From Janthinobacterium fluminis (GTDB taxonomy: Bacteria > Pseudomonadota > Gammaproteobacteria > Burkholderiales > Burkholderiaceae_D): 64,000 nt of DNA. The translations under genes and the position numbers were made by a program. The notes under the pieces are model-generated. The model was not told where the DNA came from and searched no databases. It saw only the letters and a list, made by a program, of their open reading frames with translations. Positions 17,986 to 27,279 of this stretch are shown piece by piece (the first letter of the stretch is position 1; each line of letters opens with the position of its first letter). The stretch lies in NCBI RefSeq assembly GCF_028595325.1, contig NZ_JAQQXR010000007.1:186001-250000 (forward strand), in the 5' to 3' direction.

Positions 17986-20364
17986 TTAGGCGGGCGCCGG
18001 CGGCGCGAGCGGCAGCCAGAAGCGGAAGCGGGTGCCCTGGCCGGGCGTGCTGGCCATGTCGAAGTGGCCGCCATGGCGGTTGACGATGCCGTAGGAAACC
18101 GACAGCCCCAGGCCGGTGCCCTTGCCGACCGGCTTGGTGGTGAAGAAGGGGTCGAAAATGCGCGCCTGCACCTCGGGCGCGATGCCGCAGCCGTTGTCCT
18201 CGACCTCCAGCCACACCCACTCGCCCTCGACGCCCGAGCGCAGCACGATGCGGCCCTGGCGTTCGATCGCATGGGCGGCGTTGACCAGCAAATTCATCAG
18301 CACCTGGTTGATCTGCGCCGGGTTGCACTGCACCGGCGGCAGCTCGCCCAGCTCCAGGCTGACCTCGGCCTTGTACTTGAGTTCGTTGCGCACCATGTTC
18401 AGCGTGCTGCGGAAGCCCGCGTTCAGGTCGACCTCCTGCCATTCGCCCTCGTCGACGTGGGAAAAATCCTTCAAGTCCTGGACGATGTTGCGCACCCGCG
18501 CCAAGCCCTCCTGGGACTCCTGCAGCAGCGCGGCGACGTCCTCGCGCAGATAGTCGATGTCGGCGGCCGTGCGCGCGCCGGCGATCCGCTGCGCGGACGG
18601 CGCCGGCATGGCGACGCCGTCCAGCGCCTCCTCGTAGGCGCCGACCACGTCGAGCAATTGGCCGACGTACATGCCCAGCGTGCCCAGGTTCGAGTTGACG
18701 AAGCCGATCGGGTTGTTGATCTCGTGGGCGACGCCGGCGGCCAGCTGGCCGATCGAGGCCATCTTCTCCGACTGCAGCAACTGCGCCTGGGCCGCCTCAA
18801 GCTGGCGGTGCGCCTCCTTGAGTTCGGCGTAATTGCCCTCCAGCGCCTGCTGGGCCTGTTTGAACGCGGAGCGGTCCTCGATGATCCACCAGGTGCCGCG
18901 GGCCGGCTCGTCGGGGTCGGCCAGATAGCCGGACAGGTTGCCCCAGAAGTCGCTGCCGTCGCGGCGCCGCAGATAGACTTCGCACTGCACCGGCTTGCCG
19001 GCCGCCAGCGCCGGGCCGACCAGCTTGCCCAGCTCGGCATATTCCGCGTCGCTGCGGTACAGCGCGCGCCCCTGCAGGCCGACGGCGCTGTCGCCGGCGT
19101 AGCCGAACATGGCGCTGAAGGCCGGGTTGTAGCGCTGGATCGCCCGTCCGGCCGTCAGGACGATGCCCAGCGAGGCGTTGTTGAGCACGCCCTGGTAGTC
19201 GCGCAGCGTGCTGTGCAGGCGCTCCTGGGCGGCGCGCGCCTCGGTCAGGTCGTCGACGATCCACACGGTGCCGCTTTCCGGGCGCGCCGGGTCCAGCGTC
19301 TTGGCGCAGACGTGGCACCAGACCAGGCTGCCGTCGCGGCGCCGCAGCTCGCGCTCCGTCTCATAGGGCCGGCCGGCGATCAGCAGGGGGTTGGCCAGCC
19401 GGCGCGTGGCCTCGTAGCTCTCCGGCGTGGGGAAGATGGTGCTGGTGGGCGTGCCTTCGAGCTCGTCGGCCGTGTAGCCGAGGGTTGCCGCGACGTGCGC
19501 GTTGCAGCGCAGTATCGTGCGTCCGCGCGTGACGCCGATGCCGATGGTCGCCTTGTTGAAGATTTCCTCCCACTCGAACAGCGAGGCGCGCAGCACGCTT
19601 TCCGCGCTTTTGCGCACGCTGATGTCGCTGATGATCCAGATCGTGCCCTGTTCCGGGTCGGCCGGATTGGCCAGGAAGCCCCAGGCGCCGCCCCAGAAGG
19701 TGGCGCCGTCGCGGCGGCGGAAGCGGATCTCGTCGTGAAAGGAACCGCGCGACAGCAGCGTCGGGTAGGCGTGCCGCCCGACCTCGTCGAAGGTGGCGGC
19801 GGACGCGTACAGGGTGCTGGCCAGCTGGCCGACGCCGCTGTCGCCGTCGAAGCCGAACAGGCGGGCGAATTCGTCGTTGTAGCGGACGATGCGGCGCGAG
19901 CAGGTGAAGACGACGCCGAGCGGCGCGTGCTTCATGATGGCCTGGTATTCGAGCAGGGCGCGCTCGCGTCCGGCGAAGGCCTGGTCCAGGCCCGCCATCG
20001 GGCAGACGGAGAAGATCCACGGCACGCCGGGCGCCGTCGGCAGCCAGCGCAGGTAGACGGGCTGGCGCGAGGTGGCGCCGCGCAGCAGCGTGGCCAGCTG
20101 GTGGCGTTTGCCGCCGCTTCTGGCCTGGGCCAGGAAGTCGCGGCAGTCGGCCACCGGCAGCAGCTCGGCGAGCAGCACGCCGGCCGCCGGCAAGGGGCCG
20201 GTCAGCGCCGCCAGCGCGGGGTTGGCGCGCAACAGGCGGCCGTCAACGCCGACCACGCCCAGCGGCAGTTCAAAACTGTCGATGGACAGGCCGCCGGCCT
20301 CTCTTTGGCTATTCTCTGCTTGGTCCATGCTCACGCGGGATTCCTCTCCGGCCGTGGAACGCAA
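17986..20364 (-). CDS. Soluble multi-PAS sensor histidine kinase
   Basis: The protein is 792 residues from the first start (an alternative ATG at 20328 removes 12). A weak PAS-like region (about 25-130) is followed by three PAS/PAC repeats that resemble each other, each containing RRRDG and a conserved Trp (RRRDGATFW, RRRDGSLVW, RRRDGSDFW). A coiled coil leads to the phospho-acceptor box GVAHEINNPIGF and an HATPase domain (NAAHAIE, DNGCGIAPE, GKGTGLGLS). No membrane segment is visible, so it is probably cytoplasmic and senses an internal signal. No response regulator gene adjoins it. Confidence 0.88.
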   Translation of the reverse strand: MRSTAGEESRVSMDQAENSQREAGGLSIDSFELPLGVVGVDGRLLRANPALAALTGPLPAAGVLLAELLPVADCRDFLAQARSGGKRHQLATLLRGATSRQPVYLRWLPTAPGVPWIFSVCPMAGLDQAFAGRERALLEYQAIMKHAPLGVVFTCSRRIVRYNDEFARLFGFDGDSGVGQLASTLYASAATFDEVGRHAYPTLLSRGSFHDEIRFRRRDGATFWGGAWGFLANPADPEQGTIWIISDISVRKSAESVLRASLFEWEEIFNKATIGIGVTRGRTILRCNAHVAATLGYTADELEGTPTSTIFPTPESYEATRRLANPLLIAGRPYETERELRRRDGSLVWCHVCAKTLDPARPESGTVWIVDDLTEARAAQERLHSTLRDYQGVLNNASLGIVLTAGRAIQRYNPAFSAMFGYAGDSAVGLQGRALYRSDAEYAELGKLVGPALAAGKPVQCEVYLRRRDGSDFWGNLSGYLADPDEPARGTWWIIEDRSAFKQAQQALEGNYAELKEAHRQLEAAQAQLLQSEKMASIGQLAAGVAHEINNPIGFVNSNLGTLGMYVGQLLDVVGAYEEALDGVAMPAPSAQRIAGARTAADIDYLREDVAALLQESQEGLARVRNIVQDLKDFSHVDEGEWQEVDLNAGFRSTLNMVRNELKYKAEVSLELGELPPVQCNPAQINQVLMNLLVNAAHAIERQGRIVLRSGVEGEWVWLEVEDNGCGIAPEVQARIFDPFFTTKPVGKGTGLGLSVSYGIVNRHGGHFDMASTPGQGTRFRFWLPLAPPAPA

Positions 20365-20426
20365 CTCTGGTACAGCAATTTACCACCAAGTGGCGCGCAT
20401 GGACAGCCTGCGTCCCGGCCGACGCC

Positions 20427-21302
20427 TCAGAAGCAGTGTTCCGGCGCCGGGAAGCTGCCGTCCTTGACGGCGCGCACATAGGCGCTGACGGCGTCGTCGA
20501 TGCTGCCCTGGCCTTCCATGAAGTTGCGCACGAAGCGCGCCTTGCGGCCGGGGAAGACGCCGAGCAGGTCGTGCATCACCAGCACCTGGCCGGAGCAGTC
20601 CGGGCCGGCGCCGATGCCGATCGTCGGGATCGCCAGCAATTCCGTCACTTCCTTGCCCAGTTGCGTGGGGATCGCCTCAAGCACGACGATGGAGGCGCCG
20701 GCCGCCTGCAGCGCCAGCGCGTCGGCCTTCAACTGCTCGGCGCTCTCGATGCTCTTGCCCTGCACCTTGTAGCCGCCCAGCTGGTGCACGGACTGCGGCG
20801 TCAGGCCCAGGTGGGCGCAGACGGGCACCGAGCGCTCGGTGAGGAAGCGCACGGTGTCGGCCAGCCAGGCGCCGCCTTCGAGCTTGACCATATGGGCGCC
20901 GGCCTGTATCAGTTGCACGGCGTTGTGGAAGGCCGTCTCGGCCGTGCCATAGGCGCCGAAGGGCAGGTCGGCGACGATCATCGCCGACTTGCTGCCGCGC
21001 GCCACGGCGGCCGTGTGGTAGGCCAGCTCGGCCACCGTCACCGGCAGCGTCGACGGGTGGCCGTTGCAGACCATGCCCAGCGAATCGCCGATCAGCAGCA
21101 CCTCGACGCCGCAGCGGTCCATCAGCGAGGCGAAGCTGGCGTCGTAGCAGGTCAGCATGCTGATCTTCTCGCCGCTGGCACGCAGCGCGCCCAGCGTCGG
21201 AATCGTCACGGCCTTGGTGGGCGGCGCTTTCACGGGCGCGGGCGCGACGGGGGTGGCGGCGGCCTGGGCGGCCAGTTCTGTTCCTTGCAAATATGCAGAC
21301 AT
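20427..21302 (-). CDS. panB: 3-methyl-2-oxobutanoate hydroxymethyltransferase
   Basis: The 291-residue protein makes ketopantoate from 2-oxoisovalerate and methylene-tetrahydrofolate, the first committed step of pantothenate synthesis. Family motifs are the metal-binding [43 protein letters not shown] and [17 protein letters not shown]. It carries an Ala/Pro-rich N-terminal extension of about 30 residues ([12 protein letters not shown]) before the catalytic barrel, which is longer than in E. coli. A hairpin upstream separates it from the pcnB-folK group. The sensor kinase gene follows 62 bases later on the same strand. Confidence 0.95.
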   Translation of the reverse strand: MSAYLQGTELAAQAAATPVAPAPVKAPPTKAVTIPTLGALRASGEKISMLTCYDASFASLMDRCGVEVLLIGDSLGMVCNGHPSTLPVTVAELAYHTAAVARGSKSAMIVADLPFGAYGTAETAFHNAVQLIQAGAHMVKLEGGAWLADTVRFLTERSVPVCAHLGLTPQSVHQLGGYKVQGKSIESAEQLKADALALQAAGASIVVLEAIPTQLGKEVTELLAIPTIGIGAGPDCSGQVLVMHDLLGVFPGRKARFVRNFMEGQGSIDDAVSAYVRAVKDGSFPAPEHCF

Positions 21303-21340
21303 CAGAGTCCTCTAATGAGAAATGTTTGAAAATGGGCGCG

Positions 21341-21363
21341 GGCGGCGCTGCGGCAGCGCCGCC
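21341..21363 (-). terminator. Hairpin between the DMT-like gene and panB
   Basis: GGCGGCGCTG (21341-21350) pairs perfectly with CAGCGCCGCC (21354-21363). On the minus strand an ATTTT tract follows about 8 bases after the stem, so this may be a weak terminator ending the hda-pcnB-folK transcript before panB. Confidence 0.4.
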
Positions 21364-21374
21364 GATGGCGCATT

Positions 21375-21722
21375 TTAACCGCGGAAGATGAAGTAGACGG
21401 CGCCGACCAGGCACAGGCCGGCCCAGAGGTAGTCGAGCTTGAAGGGCTGGTTCATATAAATCATCGCGAACGGCACGAACACGGTCAGCGTGATCGCCTC
21501 CTGCATGATCTTCAGCTGGGCCAGGCTGTACTGGCTGTGGCCGATGCGGTTGGCCGGCACTTGCAGCAGGTATTCGAACAGCGCGATGCCCCAGCTGAGC
21601 AGGGCGGCGATCCACCACGGCTTGCTCGACATGTTTTTCAGGTGGCCGTACCAGGCCACGGTCATGAAGACGTTCGACAGCGTCAGCAGGCCGACGGTTT
21701 GCAGGGCGACGGGAATGGCCAT
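21375..21722 (-). CDS. DMT-superfamily small membrane protein (DUF486 type)
   Basis: This is a 115-residue protein with four predicted membrane helices and the conserved features TVAWYGHLK, QVPANRIGH and QLKIMQEAITL of the DUF486 family, a half-sized relative of drug/metabolite transporters. It would sit in the inner membrane, probably as an oligomer. It lies 4 bases downstream of folK and is probably co-transcribed. No function is established for the family that I can name. Confidence 0.82.
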   Translation of the reverse strand: MAIPVALQTVGLLTLSNVFMTVAWYGHLKNMSSKPWWIAALLSWGIALFEYLLQVPANRIGHSQYSLAQLKIMQEAITLTVFVPFAMIYMNQPFKLDYLWAGLCLVGAVYFIFRG

Positions 21723-21726
21723 GGTG

Positions 21727-22212
21727 TCAATCCAGTTTGTCGATGGCCTGGCCGGCCACGGCGGCCAGCAGCCCCCGGGCCGGGCCGATGCCGGGGATGG
21801 CGATGGCCGGCGCCAGTTCCAGCAGCGGCACCAGCACGAAGGCGCGCTCGCCCAGGCGCGGGTGCGGCACTTGCAGGGTGGCGCTGGCGATCTGCGCGGC
21901 GCCGTACAGCAGCAGGTCGAGGTCGAGCGTGCGCGGGGCGTTGCGGTAGGGGCGCTCGCGGCCGTGGCGCGCTTCGATGGCGTGCAGGGCCGTCAGCAAC
22001 GCCTCGGCCGGCAGCGTCGTCTCGATGCGGGCGACGGCGTTGATGTAGTCGTCGCCGCCGGCGTCGATGGGCGCCGTGCGGTACAGGCTGGAGGCGGCCA
22101 GCAGGGTGCAGGCCGGCAGCAGCGCCAGCCGCGCCAGTGCGTCCTCGACGTTGCCGCGGGCGTCGCCGAGGTTGGCGCCGATGCCGATGTAGGCGACGCT
22201 GGCCGCGCTCAT
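21727..22212 (-). CDS. folK: 2-amino-4-hydroxy-6-hydroxymethyldihydropteridine pyrophosphokinase
   Basis: The start at 22212 overlaps the pcnB stop (ATGA) and gives 161 residues, the family's usual length. A longer frame from 22644 lies inside pcnB and is a shadow. Motifs are IGIGANLGDARGNV, SSLYRTAPI, DYINAV, RPYRNAPRTLDLDLLLYG with the two Mg-binding aspartates, and PHPRLGERAFVL. It activates the pterin for dihydropteroate synthesis in the folate pathway. The pcnB-folK order is common in proteobacteria. Confidence 0.95.
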   Translation of the reverse strand: MSAASVAYIGIGANLGDARGNVEDALARLALLPACTLLAASSLYRTAPIDAGGDDYINAVARIETTLPAEALLTALHAIEARHGRERPYRNAPRTLDLDLLLYGAAQIASATLQVPHPRLGERAFVLVPLLELAPAIAIPGIGPARGLLAAVAGQAIDKLD

Positions 22213-23564
22213 TCGCCGCCGCTGGCGAGTTTGCTGCGGCCGCCGCGCCGCGGCGGCCGTTTTTTCTTCGGCGCGCCCGGCGCGCCGGCGGCGGCGCCGC
22301 TGGCCAGCAGCGCGTCGCGGCTGGCTTCGTCGCTGTCGTAGAATGCCGTCCACCATTCGCCGATCTCGGCGTCGATCTCGCCGGAGGCGCAGCGCAGCAG
22401 CAGGAAGTCGTAGCCGGCGCGGAAGCGCGGGTGTTCCAGCAGCTTCTGCGGCGCCTTGCCGACGCGCCGCTCGAAGCGCGGCTGCATGGCCCAGATGTCG
22501 CGCATGTCGGAGCCGATCTTGCGCTGCAGCGCCAGTTTTTCCGTCTGCGATTCGAGCACGTCGTCGGCCGCCAGGTGCAGGGCCGGGATGGGGAATTCGC
22601 CGGCGGCGCGGTAGGCCGTCCATTTTTCCAGCACCTGGTGCCACAGCAGCGAGGCGAACAGGAAGCCCGGCGACACCGTCTTGCCGGCGGCGATGCGGGC
22701 GTCGGTCGAGTCCAGCGCCAGCGTGACGAATTTCACGCCCAGCGGCTGCTCCAGCACGACGTCGAGCAGCGGCAGCAGGCCGTGGTGCAGGCCCTCCTTG
22801 CGCAGCTGCTGCAGGCAGGCCAGCGCGTGGCCGCTCATCAGCAGCTTGAGCATCTCGTCGAACACGCGCGCGGCCGGCACGTTGTTGATCAGCGGCGCCA
22901 TGACGGCGATCGGCGCCGCCGTGCCCGGCTCTATGGTGAATTTCAGGCGCGCCGCGAAGCGCACCACGCGCAGCATGCGCACCGGGTCTTCGCGGTAGCG
23001 CGCCTCCGGCTGGCCGATGATGCGCAGCGTCTTGGCGCGGATGTCGGCGCTGCCGCCGTGGTAGTCCAGCACCTGCTGGGTGGCCGGGTTGTAGTACATG
23101 GCGTTGATGGTGAAGTCGCGCCGCAGCGCGTCCTCGTGCTGCGGGCCGAAGGTGTTGTCGCGCAGCACGCGGCCGTGCTCGTCCTTCGGCGCCGAGTCGG
23201 CGCCGGCGCCGCGGAAGGTGGTCACCTCGAGCAGGTCCTGGCCGAACATCACGTGGACGATCTGGAAGCGCTTGCCGATGATGAAGGCGCGGCGGAACAG
23301 GCGCTTGACCTGCTCCGGCGTGGCGTTGGTGGCGATGTCGAAGTCCTTCGGCTTCACGCCCAGCAGCAGGTCGCGCACGGCGCCGCCGACGACGAAGGCT
23401 TCGAAGCCGGCTTCCTGCAGGCTGCTGGTGACGCGGATGGCGTTCGAGGACAGCAGTTTCGGATCGATGCCGTGCTCTTGCGGGCCGAGCACCACCGGCT
23501 CGTTGATGTCGCGCTGGACGGCTGGTTTGACGCCGAGGATCTTGCGGATGAATTTTTTAATCAT
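22209..23564 (-). CDS. pcnB: Poly(A) polymerase I
   Basis: The 451-residue protein has the class II nucleotidyltransferase core: VVGGAVRDLLLGVKPKDFDIATNA with the catalytic aspartates, then RRDFTINAMYYN and the RNA-binding segment EDPVRMLRVVRFAARLKF. A basic C-terminal tail (KKKRPPRRGGRSK) distinguishes poly(A) polymerases from tRNA CCA-adding enzymes. It polyadenylates RNA 3' ends and so promotes decay. It overlaps the HAD gene by 8 bases upstream and folK by 4 downstream, so the three are coupled. Confidence 0.94.
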   Translation of the reverse strand: MIKKFIRKILGVKPAVQRDINEPVVLGPQEHGIDPKLLSSNAIRVTSSLQEAGFEAFVVGGAVRDLLLGVKPKDFDIATNATPEQVKRLFRRAFIIGKRFQIVHVMFGQDLLEVTTFRGAGADSAPKDEHGRVLRDNTFGPQHEDALRRDFTINAMYYNPATQQVLDYHGGSADIRAKTLRIIGQPEARYREDPVRMLRVVRFAARLKFTIEPGTAAPIAVMAPLINNVPAARVFDEMLKLLMSGHALACLQQLRKEGLHHGLLPLLDVVLEQPLGVKFVTLALDSTDARIAAGKTVSPGFLFASLLWHQVLEKWTAYRAAGEFPIPALHLAADDVLESQTEKLALQRKIGSDMRDIWAMQPRFERRVGKAPQKLLEHPRFRAGYDFLLLRCASGEIDAEIGEWWTAFYDSDEASRDALLASGAAAGAPGAPKKKRPPRRGGRSKLASGGE

Positions 23565-24231
23565 TGAATAAGTGAAGTAATGGCCAGCCGTGGGTCGATG
23601 CGTGCGCTGTCAGCGCGGCGTTGGGATTGGTCGCGACCGGGTCCGTGACGACCGACAGCAGGGGGATGTCGTTGTGCGAATCGCTGTAGAAATGGCTGCG
23701 CGCGAAGCCGTCCAGCGTCTGGCCGCGGCCGGCCAGCCAGGCGTGCGTGTGGCTGACCTTGCCGGCGCCCTGGGTCGGCGTGCCGAGCAGCCTGCCGGTG
23801 ATGTTGCCGGCGGCGTCCACCTCGGGCTGGGCGGCGATCAGGTGCGCCACGCCGAGCGCCTTGGCGATGGGCGCCGTGACGAAGGCGTTGGTGGCCGTGA
23901 TGATGGCCACCAGGTCGCCGGCGTCATGGTGGCGCTGCAGCAGCGCGCGCGCCGCCGGCAGGATGGCCGGTTCGATCACCTCGGCCATGAATTGCGCGTG
24001 CATCCGCTCCAGCTCGGCGCGCGGGAAGCGCGCCAGCGTGCCGAGGGCGAACTCGAGGTAGGCCAGCGGGTCCAGCGTGCCGGCCTGGTACTGGGCGAAG
24101 AAGGCGTCGTTCTGGCGGGCGAAGGCGGCGCCGTCGACGGCGCCTATGCGCACCAGGAATTGGCCCCACTCGTGGTCGGAGTCGATCGGCAGCAGGGTGT
24201 GGTCGAGGTCAAACAGGGCCAGATTCATCAT
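23557..24231 (-). CDS. HAD-IB family phosphatase (SerB-like)
   Basis: The 224-residue protein starts with the HAD nucleophile motif ALFDLDHTLLP, has ITATNAFV as motif II and SDSHNDIPLL as motif III, and a helical cap between I and II. It belongs to subfamily IB with phosphoserine phosphatase relatives. Two consecutive ATGs (24231, 24228) begin the gene and the first overlaps the hda stop. This hda-HAD-pcnB order is familiar in Burkholderiales. The natural substrate is unknown; a phospho-amino acid or phospho-alcohol is likely. Confidence 0.88.
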   Translation of the reverse strand: MMNLALFDLDHTLLPIDSDHEWGQFLVRIGAVDGAAFARQNDAFFAQYQAGTLDPLAYLEFALGTLARFPRAELERMHAQFMAEVIEPAILPAARALLQRHHDAGDLVAIITATNAFVTAPIAKALGVAHLIAAQPEVDAAGNITGRLLGTPTQGAGKVSHTHAWLAGRGQTLDGFARSHFYSDSHNDIPLLSVVTDPVATNPNAALTAHASTHGWPLLHLFND

Positions 24232-24896
24232 TCTTTCGCTTCCGCCTGCAACAGCTCGCGCAACAGCGGCAAGGTGATCGGGCGTTGGGTTTCAAGGGAG
24301 TATTGGTCGAGGGAGTCCAGCATCGTCGACAGCGAGCGCATGTCGCGCCGGAAATGGGACAGCAGGTAGGGTAACACGCCGGGCGACAAGGTCAAGCCGC
24401 GGGTGCTGGCCGCGTGGCTCAGCGCCGCCACCTTTTCGTCGTCCGTCAGGCCGTGGATCTGGTAGATCAAGCCCCAGCCCATGCGCGTGCGCAAATCCTC
24501 GCGCACCGGCAGCACGGCCGGCGGCACGGCGCCGCTGCAGACCATGAAGGCGCCGTTGGCGCGGATTTCGTTGAACAGCGCGAAGGCGTCGATTTGCGCC
24601 ACCGGCGACAGCTTCTCGCAGTCGTCGAGCATGTACAGGTCGACCTCGGGCGAGTAGACGAACTCCGACTCGATCGAGAACGGCGAAATGTAGCGGGCCG
24701 CAGGCGTGCTGCCCAGTGCCTGCAGCAGGTGGGTCTTGCCGGCGGCCGTTTCGCCCCACAGGTAGGCGAAGTGCTCGCGCGACGTGCGGGCGGCGAACTG
24801 GCGCATCAGTTGCGCCACCTCGGCATTTTGTCCGACCTCGAAAGAATCGAGGCTGTGCGCCTGGTCTGCGCCTAAATCGAGCACCAGTTGTTTCAT
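24228..24896 (-). CDS. hda: DnaA regulatory inactivator Hda
   Basis: The 222-residue DnaA-like AAA+ protein has the segment LWGETAAGKTHLLQAL as P-loop, LYMLDDCEKLSPVAQ as Walker B and a C-terminal DLRTRMGWGLIYQI arginine-finger region, but no DNA-binding domain IV. Hda with the sliding clamp stimulates ATP hydrolysis by DnaA to prevent re-initiation. The N-terminal MKQLVLDLGADQ resembles the clamp-binding start of E. coli Hda. The gene follows the permease gene by 37 bases and overlaps the HAD gene. Confidence 0.9.
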   Translation of the reverse strand: MKQLVLDLGADQAHSLDSFEVGQNAEVAQLMRQFAARTSREHFAYLWGETAAGKTHLLQALGSTPAARYISPFSIESEFVYSPEVDLYMLDDCEKLSPVAQIDAFALFNEIRANGAFMVCSGAVPPAVLPVREDLRTRMGWGLIYQIHGLTDDEKVAALSHAASTRGLTLSPGVLPYLLSHFRRDMRSLSTMLDSLDQYSLETQRPITLPLLRELLQAEAKE

Positions 24897-24933
24897 GGCG
24901 TTCGCCTTGTCCTAGTTTGTTGCATAGCTTTAT

Positions 24934-26016
24934 TTACGCATTATAGAAGCTGCTGCTCAGGTAGTGGCGGCGAAGGTGTTTAAAAGCGACCATCAGGATG
25001 GCGGAGGCGGGCAGCGCCAGCAGCACGCCGACGAAGCCGAACAGCTGGCCGAAGGCCAGCAGGGCGAAGATGACGGCCAGCGGATTGAGGCCGATGCGCT
25101 CGCCGACCAGGCGCGGCGTCAGGAAGAAACCCTCGATGAGCTGGCCGCAGCCGTAGATGACGGCGACGGCGGCGACGCCGCTGAAGTCGCTGAACTGCAG
25201 CACGGCGGCGATCAGGGCCAGCACCAGGCCCAGGCCGAAGCCGAGGTAGGGGATGAACACCAGCAGGCCGGTGATGATGCCGACCGGCAGGGCGACGTCG
25301 AAGCCGGCGATCATCAGCGCCACCGAGTAGTAGACGGCCAGCACCAGCATCACCAGCAGCTGGCCGCGCAGGTATTGCGCCAGCAGGGCGTCGACCTCGT
25401 TGGCCATGGCCACGGTGCGGCCGACCCAGCGGCGCGGCACGGCGCCGGCCACGCGGGCCAGCATCGGGTGCCAGTCCAGCAGCAGGTAGAACAGCAGCAC
25501 GGGGATCAGCACGACGGTGGCCAGCCAGCCCAGCACGGCGGTGCCGCCGACGCGCGCCGAGGCCAGCACGGCGCTCCAGATCTCGTCGCCGCTGCTGGCC
25601 ATCTGCTGCGTCAGCATCTTCTTGATGCCGGCGCCGTCCAGGCGCACCTTGATGCCCAGTTCCTGCAGCTTCGGCCCCAGCAGGTCGTTGAGCTTGACGA
25701 GGAACAGGGGGATTTGCTCCTGCAGCAGGGGGATTTCCTTTTGCAGCACGGGCAGCACGATCAGGGCCAGCGCGGCCAGGGCGAGGAAAAACAGGAGCAT
25801 GACCACCACCACGGCCAGCGGGCGGGGCACGTCGATGCGGCGGAAGCGCAGGTGGTCGAGGCGGTCGACGCCGGGATTGAGGGCATAGGCCAGGATGGCG
25901 GCGGCCAGGAAGGGCGTCAGCACGGGTCCCAGCGCCACCAGCAGCAGCAGAAAGCCCAGCCAGACCGCGAGCCAGAATGCCGTTTGTTTTTGTTCTAGCG
26001 TGAAGGGGAATGGCAT
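24934..26016 (-). CDS. AI-2E family / PerM-like membrane permease
   Basis: The start at 26016 gives 360 residues beginning MPFPFTLEQKQTAFWLAVWL. An earlier start at 26094 would put a non-family extension into the purM divergent promoter region. About seven or eight membrane helices are seen, with the conserved segment FIPYLGFGLGLVLALIAA and the C-terminal LPASAILMVAF of the AI-2E exporter/PerM family. Members export autoinducer-2 or act as antiporters, and the substrate here is unknown. It lies divergent from purM, an arrangement frequent in beta-proteobacteria. Confidence 0.87.
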   Translation of the reverse strand: MPFPFTLEQKQTAFWLAVWLGFLLLLVALGPVLTPFLAAAILAYALNPGVDRLDHLRFRRIDVPRPLAVVVVMLLFFLALAALALIVLPVLQKEIPLLQEQIPLFLVKLNDLLGPKLQELGIKVRLDGAGIKKMLTQQMASSGDEIWSAVLASARVGGTAVLGWLATVVLIPVLLFYLLLDWHPMLARVAGAVPRRWVGRTVAMANEVDALLAQYLRGQLLVMLVLAVYYSVALMIAGFDVALPVGIITGLLVFIPYLGFGLGLVLALIAAVLQFSDFSGVAAVAVIYGCGQLIEGFFLTPRLVGERIGLNPLAVIFALLAFGQLFGFVGVLLALPASAILMVAFKHLRRHYLSSSFYNA

Positions 26017-26151
26017 GGATTGTGTTGTATGTTTAAAAAAAGGGCAGGATAAGCGGGGCAGTTTGATAAAATAGCGGCTTGACCCGTTTCCCACGCGCGC
26101 GTGCAGAATCGGTCTCCGCCCTCTATTTTACCGCCTCCGCTGCCACACACC

Positions 26152-27195
26152 ATGACCCAAACAACTAATGTTTCCCTTTCCTACCGCGATGCCGGCGTCG
26201 ATATCGACGCGGGCGACGCCTTAGTCGAAGCAATCAAGCCGTTTGCCAAGCGCACCATGCGCGACGGCGTGATGGGCGGCATCGGCGGCTTCGGCGCGCT
26301 GTTTGAGATCAGCAAGAAGTACCGGGAGCCGGTGCTGGTGTCGGGCACCGACGGCGTCGGCACCAAGCTGAAGCTGGCGTTCGAACTGAACCGCCACGAC
26401 ACGGTCGGCATCGACCTCGTCGCCATGAGCGTCAACGACATCCTCGTGCAGGGCGCCGAGCCGCTGTTCTTCCTCGACTACTTCGCCTGCGGCAAGCTCG
26501 ACGTGCCGACCGCGACCGACGTCATCAAGGGCGTGGCCAAGGGCTGCGAAATTTCCGGCTGCGCCCTGATCGGCGGCGAAACGGCGGAAATGCCGAGCAT
26601 GTACCCGGCCGGCGAATACGACCTGGCCGGCTTCGCCGTGGGCGCCGTGGAAAAGTCGAAAATCATCGACGGCAAGAAGATCGCCCCGGGCGACGTGGTG
26701 CTGGGCCTGGCCTCCTCGGGCGCCCACTCGAACGGTTATTCGCTGGTGCGCAAGATCATCGAAGTGGCCAAGCCTGACCTGGAAGGCGACTTCCACGGCC
26801 GCAAGCTGGCCGACGTGCTGATGGAGCCGACGCGCATCTACGTCAAGCCCTTGCTGGCGCTGATGGAGACGATGGAAGTCAAGGGCATGGTGCACATCAC
26901 CGGCGGCGGCCTGGTGGAAAACGTGCCGCGCGTGCTGCAGGAGCACCTGGTAGCCGAGCTGGACTCGAAGGCGTGGACGATGCCGCCCCTGTTCCAATGG
27001 CTGCAGCAGCACGGCGGCGTCGCCGACGCCGAGATGCACCGCGTCTTCAACTGCGGCATCGGCATGATCGTCATCGTTGCGGCGGAAAACGCCGACGCCG
27101 CCTTCGCGCAGCTGACGGCGGCCGGCGAGAACGTCTCGCGCATCGGCGCCATCCGCGCCCGCGTCGGCGACGAGCACCAGACCATCGTTATCTAA
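26152..27195 (+). CDS. purM: Phosphoribosylformylglycinamidine cyclo-ligase
   Basis: The ATG at 26152 gives 347 residues, matching the family; the GTG at 26101 would add a Pro-rich leader. Motifs are [71 protein letters not shown] and [14 protein letters not shown]. PurM closes the imidazole ring of aminoimidazole ribotide in purine synthesis. It appears monocistronic, with a strong terminator 24 bases after the stop. Confidence 0.96.
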   Translation: MTQTTNVSLSYRDAGVDIDAGDALVEAIKPFAKRTMRDGVMGGIGGFGALFEISKKYREPVLVSGTDGVGTKLKLAFELNRHDTVGIDLVAMSVNDILVQGAEPLFFLDYFACGKLDVPTATDVIKGVAKGCEISGCALIGGETAEMPSMYPAGEYDLAGFAVGAVEKSKIIDGKKIAPGDVVLGLASSGAHSNGYSLVRKIIEVAKPDLEGDFHGRKLADVLMEPTRIYVKPLLALMETMEVKGMVHITGGGLVENVPRVLQEHLVAELDSKAWTMPPLFQWLQQHGGVADAEMHRVFNCGIGMIVIVAAENADAAFAQLTAAGENVSRIGAIRARVGDEHQTIVI

Positions 27196-27218
27196 GCCCC
27201 GCTTAGCGCGGCGGCAAT

Positions 27219-27257
27219 ATGGCGGACGGCCCTCGCGGACCGGCCGCCATTTTTTTT
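27219..27257 (+). terminator. Rho-independent terminator of purM
   Basis: ATGGCGGACGG (27219-27229) pairs with CCGGCCGCCAT (27240-27250) with one mismatch and is followed directly by eight T residues. It lies between purM and the convergent ATPase gene. Confidence 0.85.
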
Positions 27258-27279
27258 GCGCGCCGCCGGCCTGGCGGGT

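Noticed and set aside
18064-20481. An 805-codon plus-strand frame opposite the PAS kinase
   Set aside because: The kinase on the minus strand has all sequence motifs; the plus-strand translation has none and ends in unrelated sequence.
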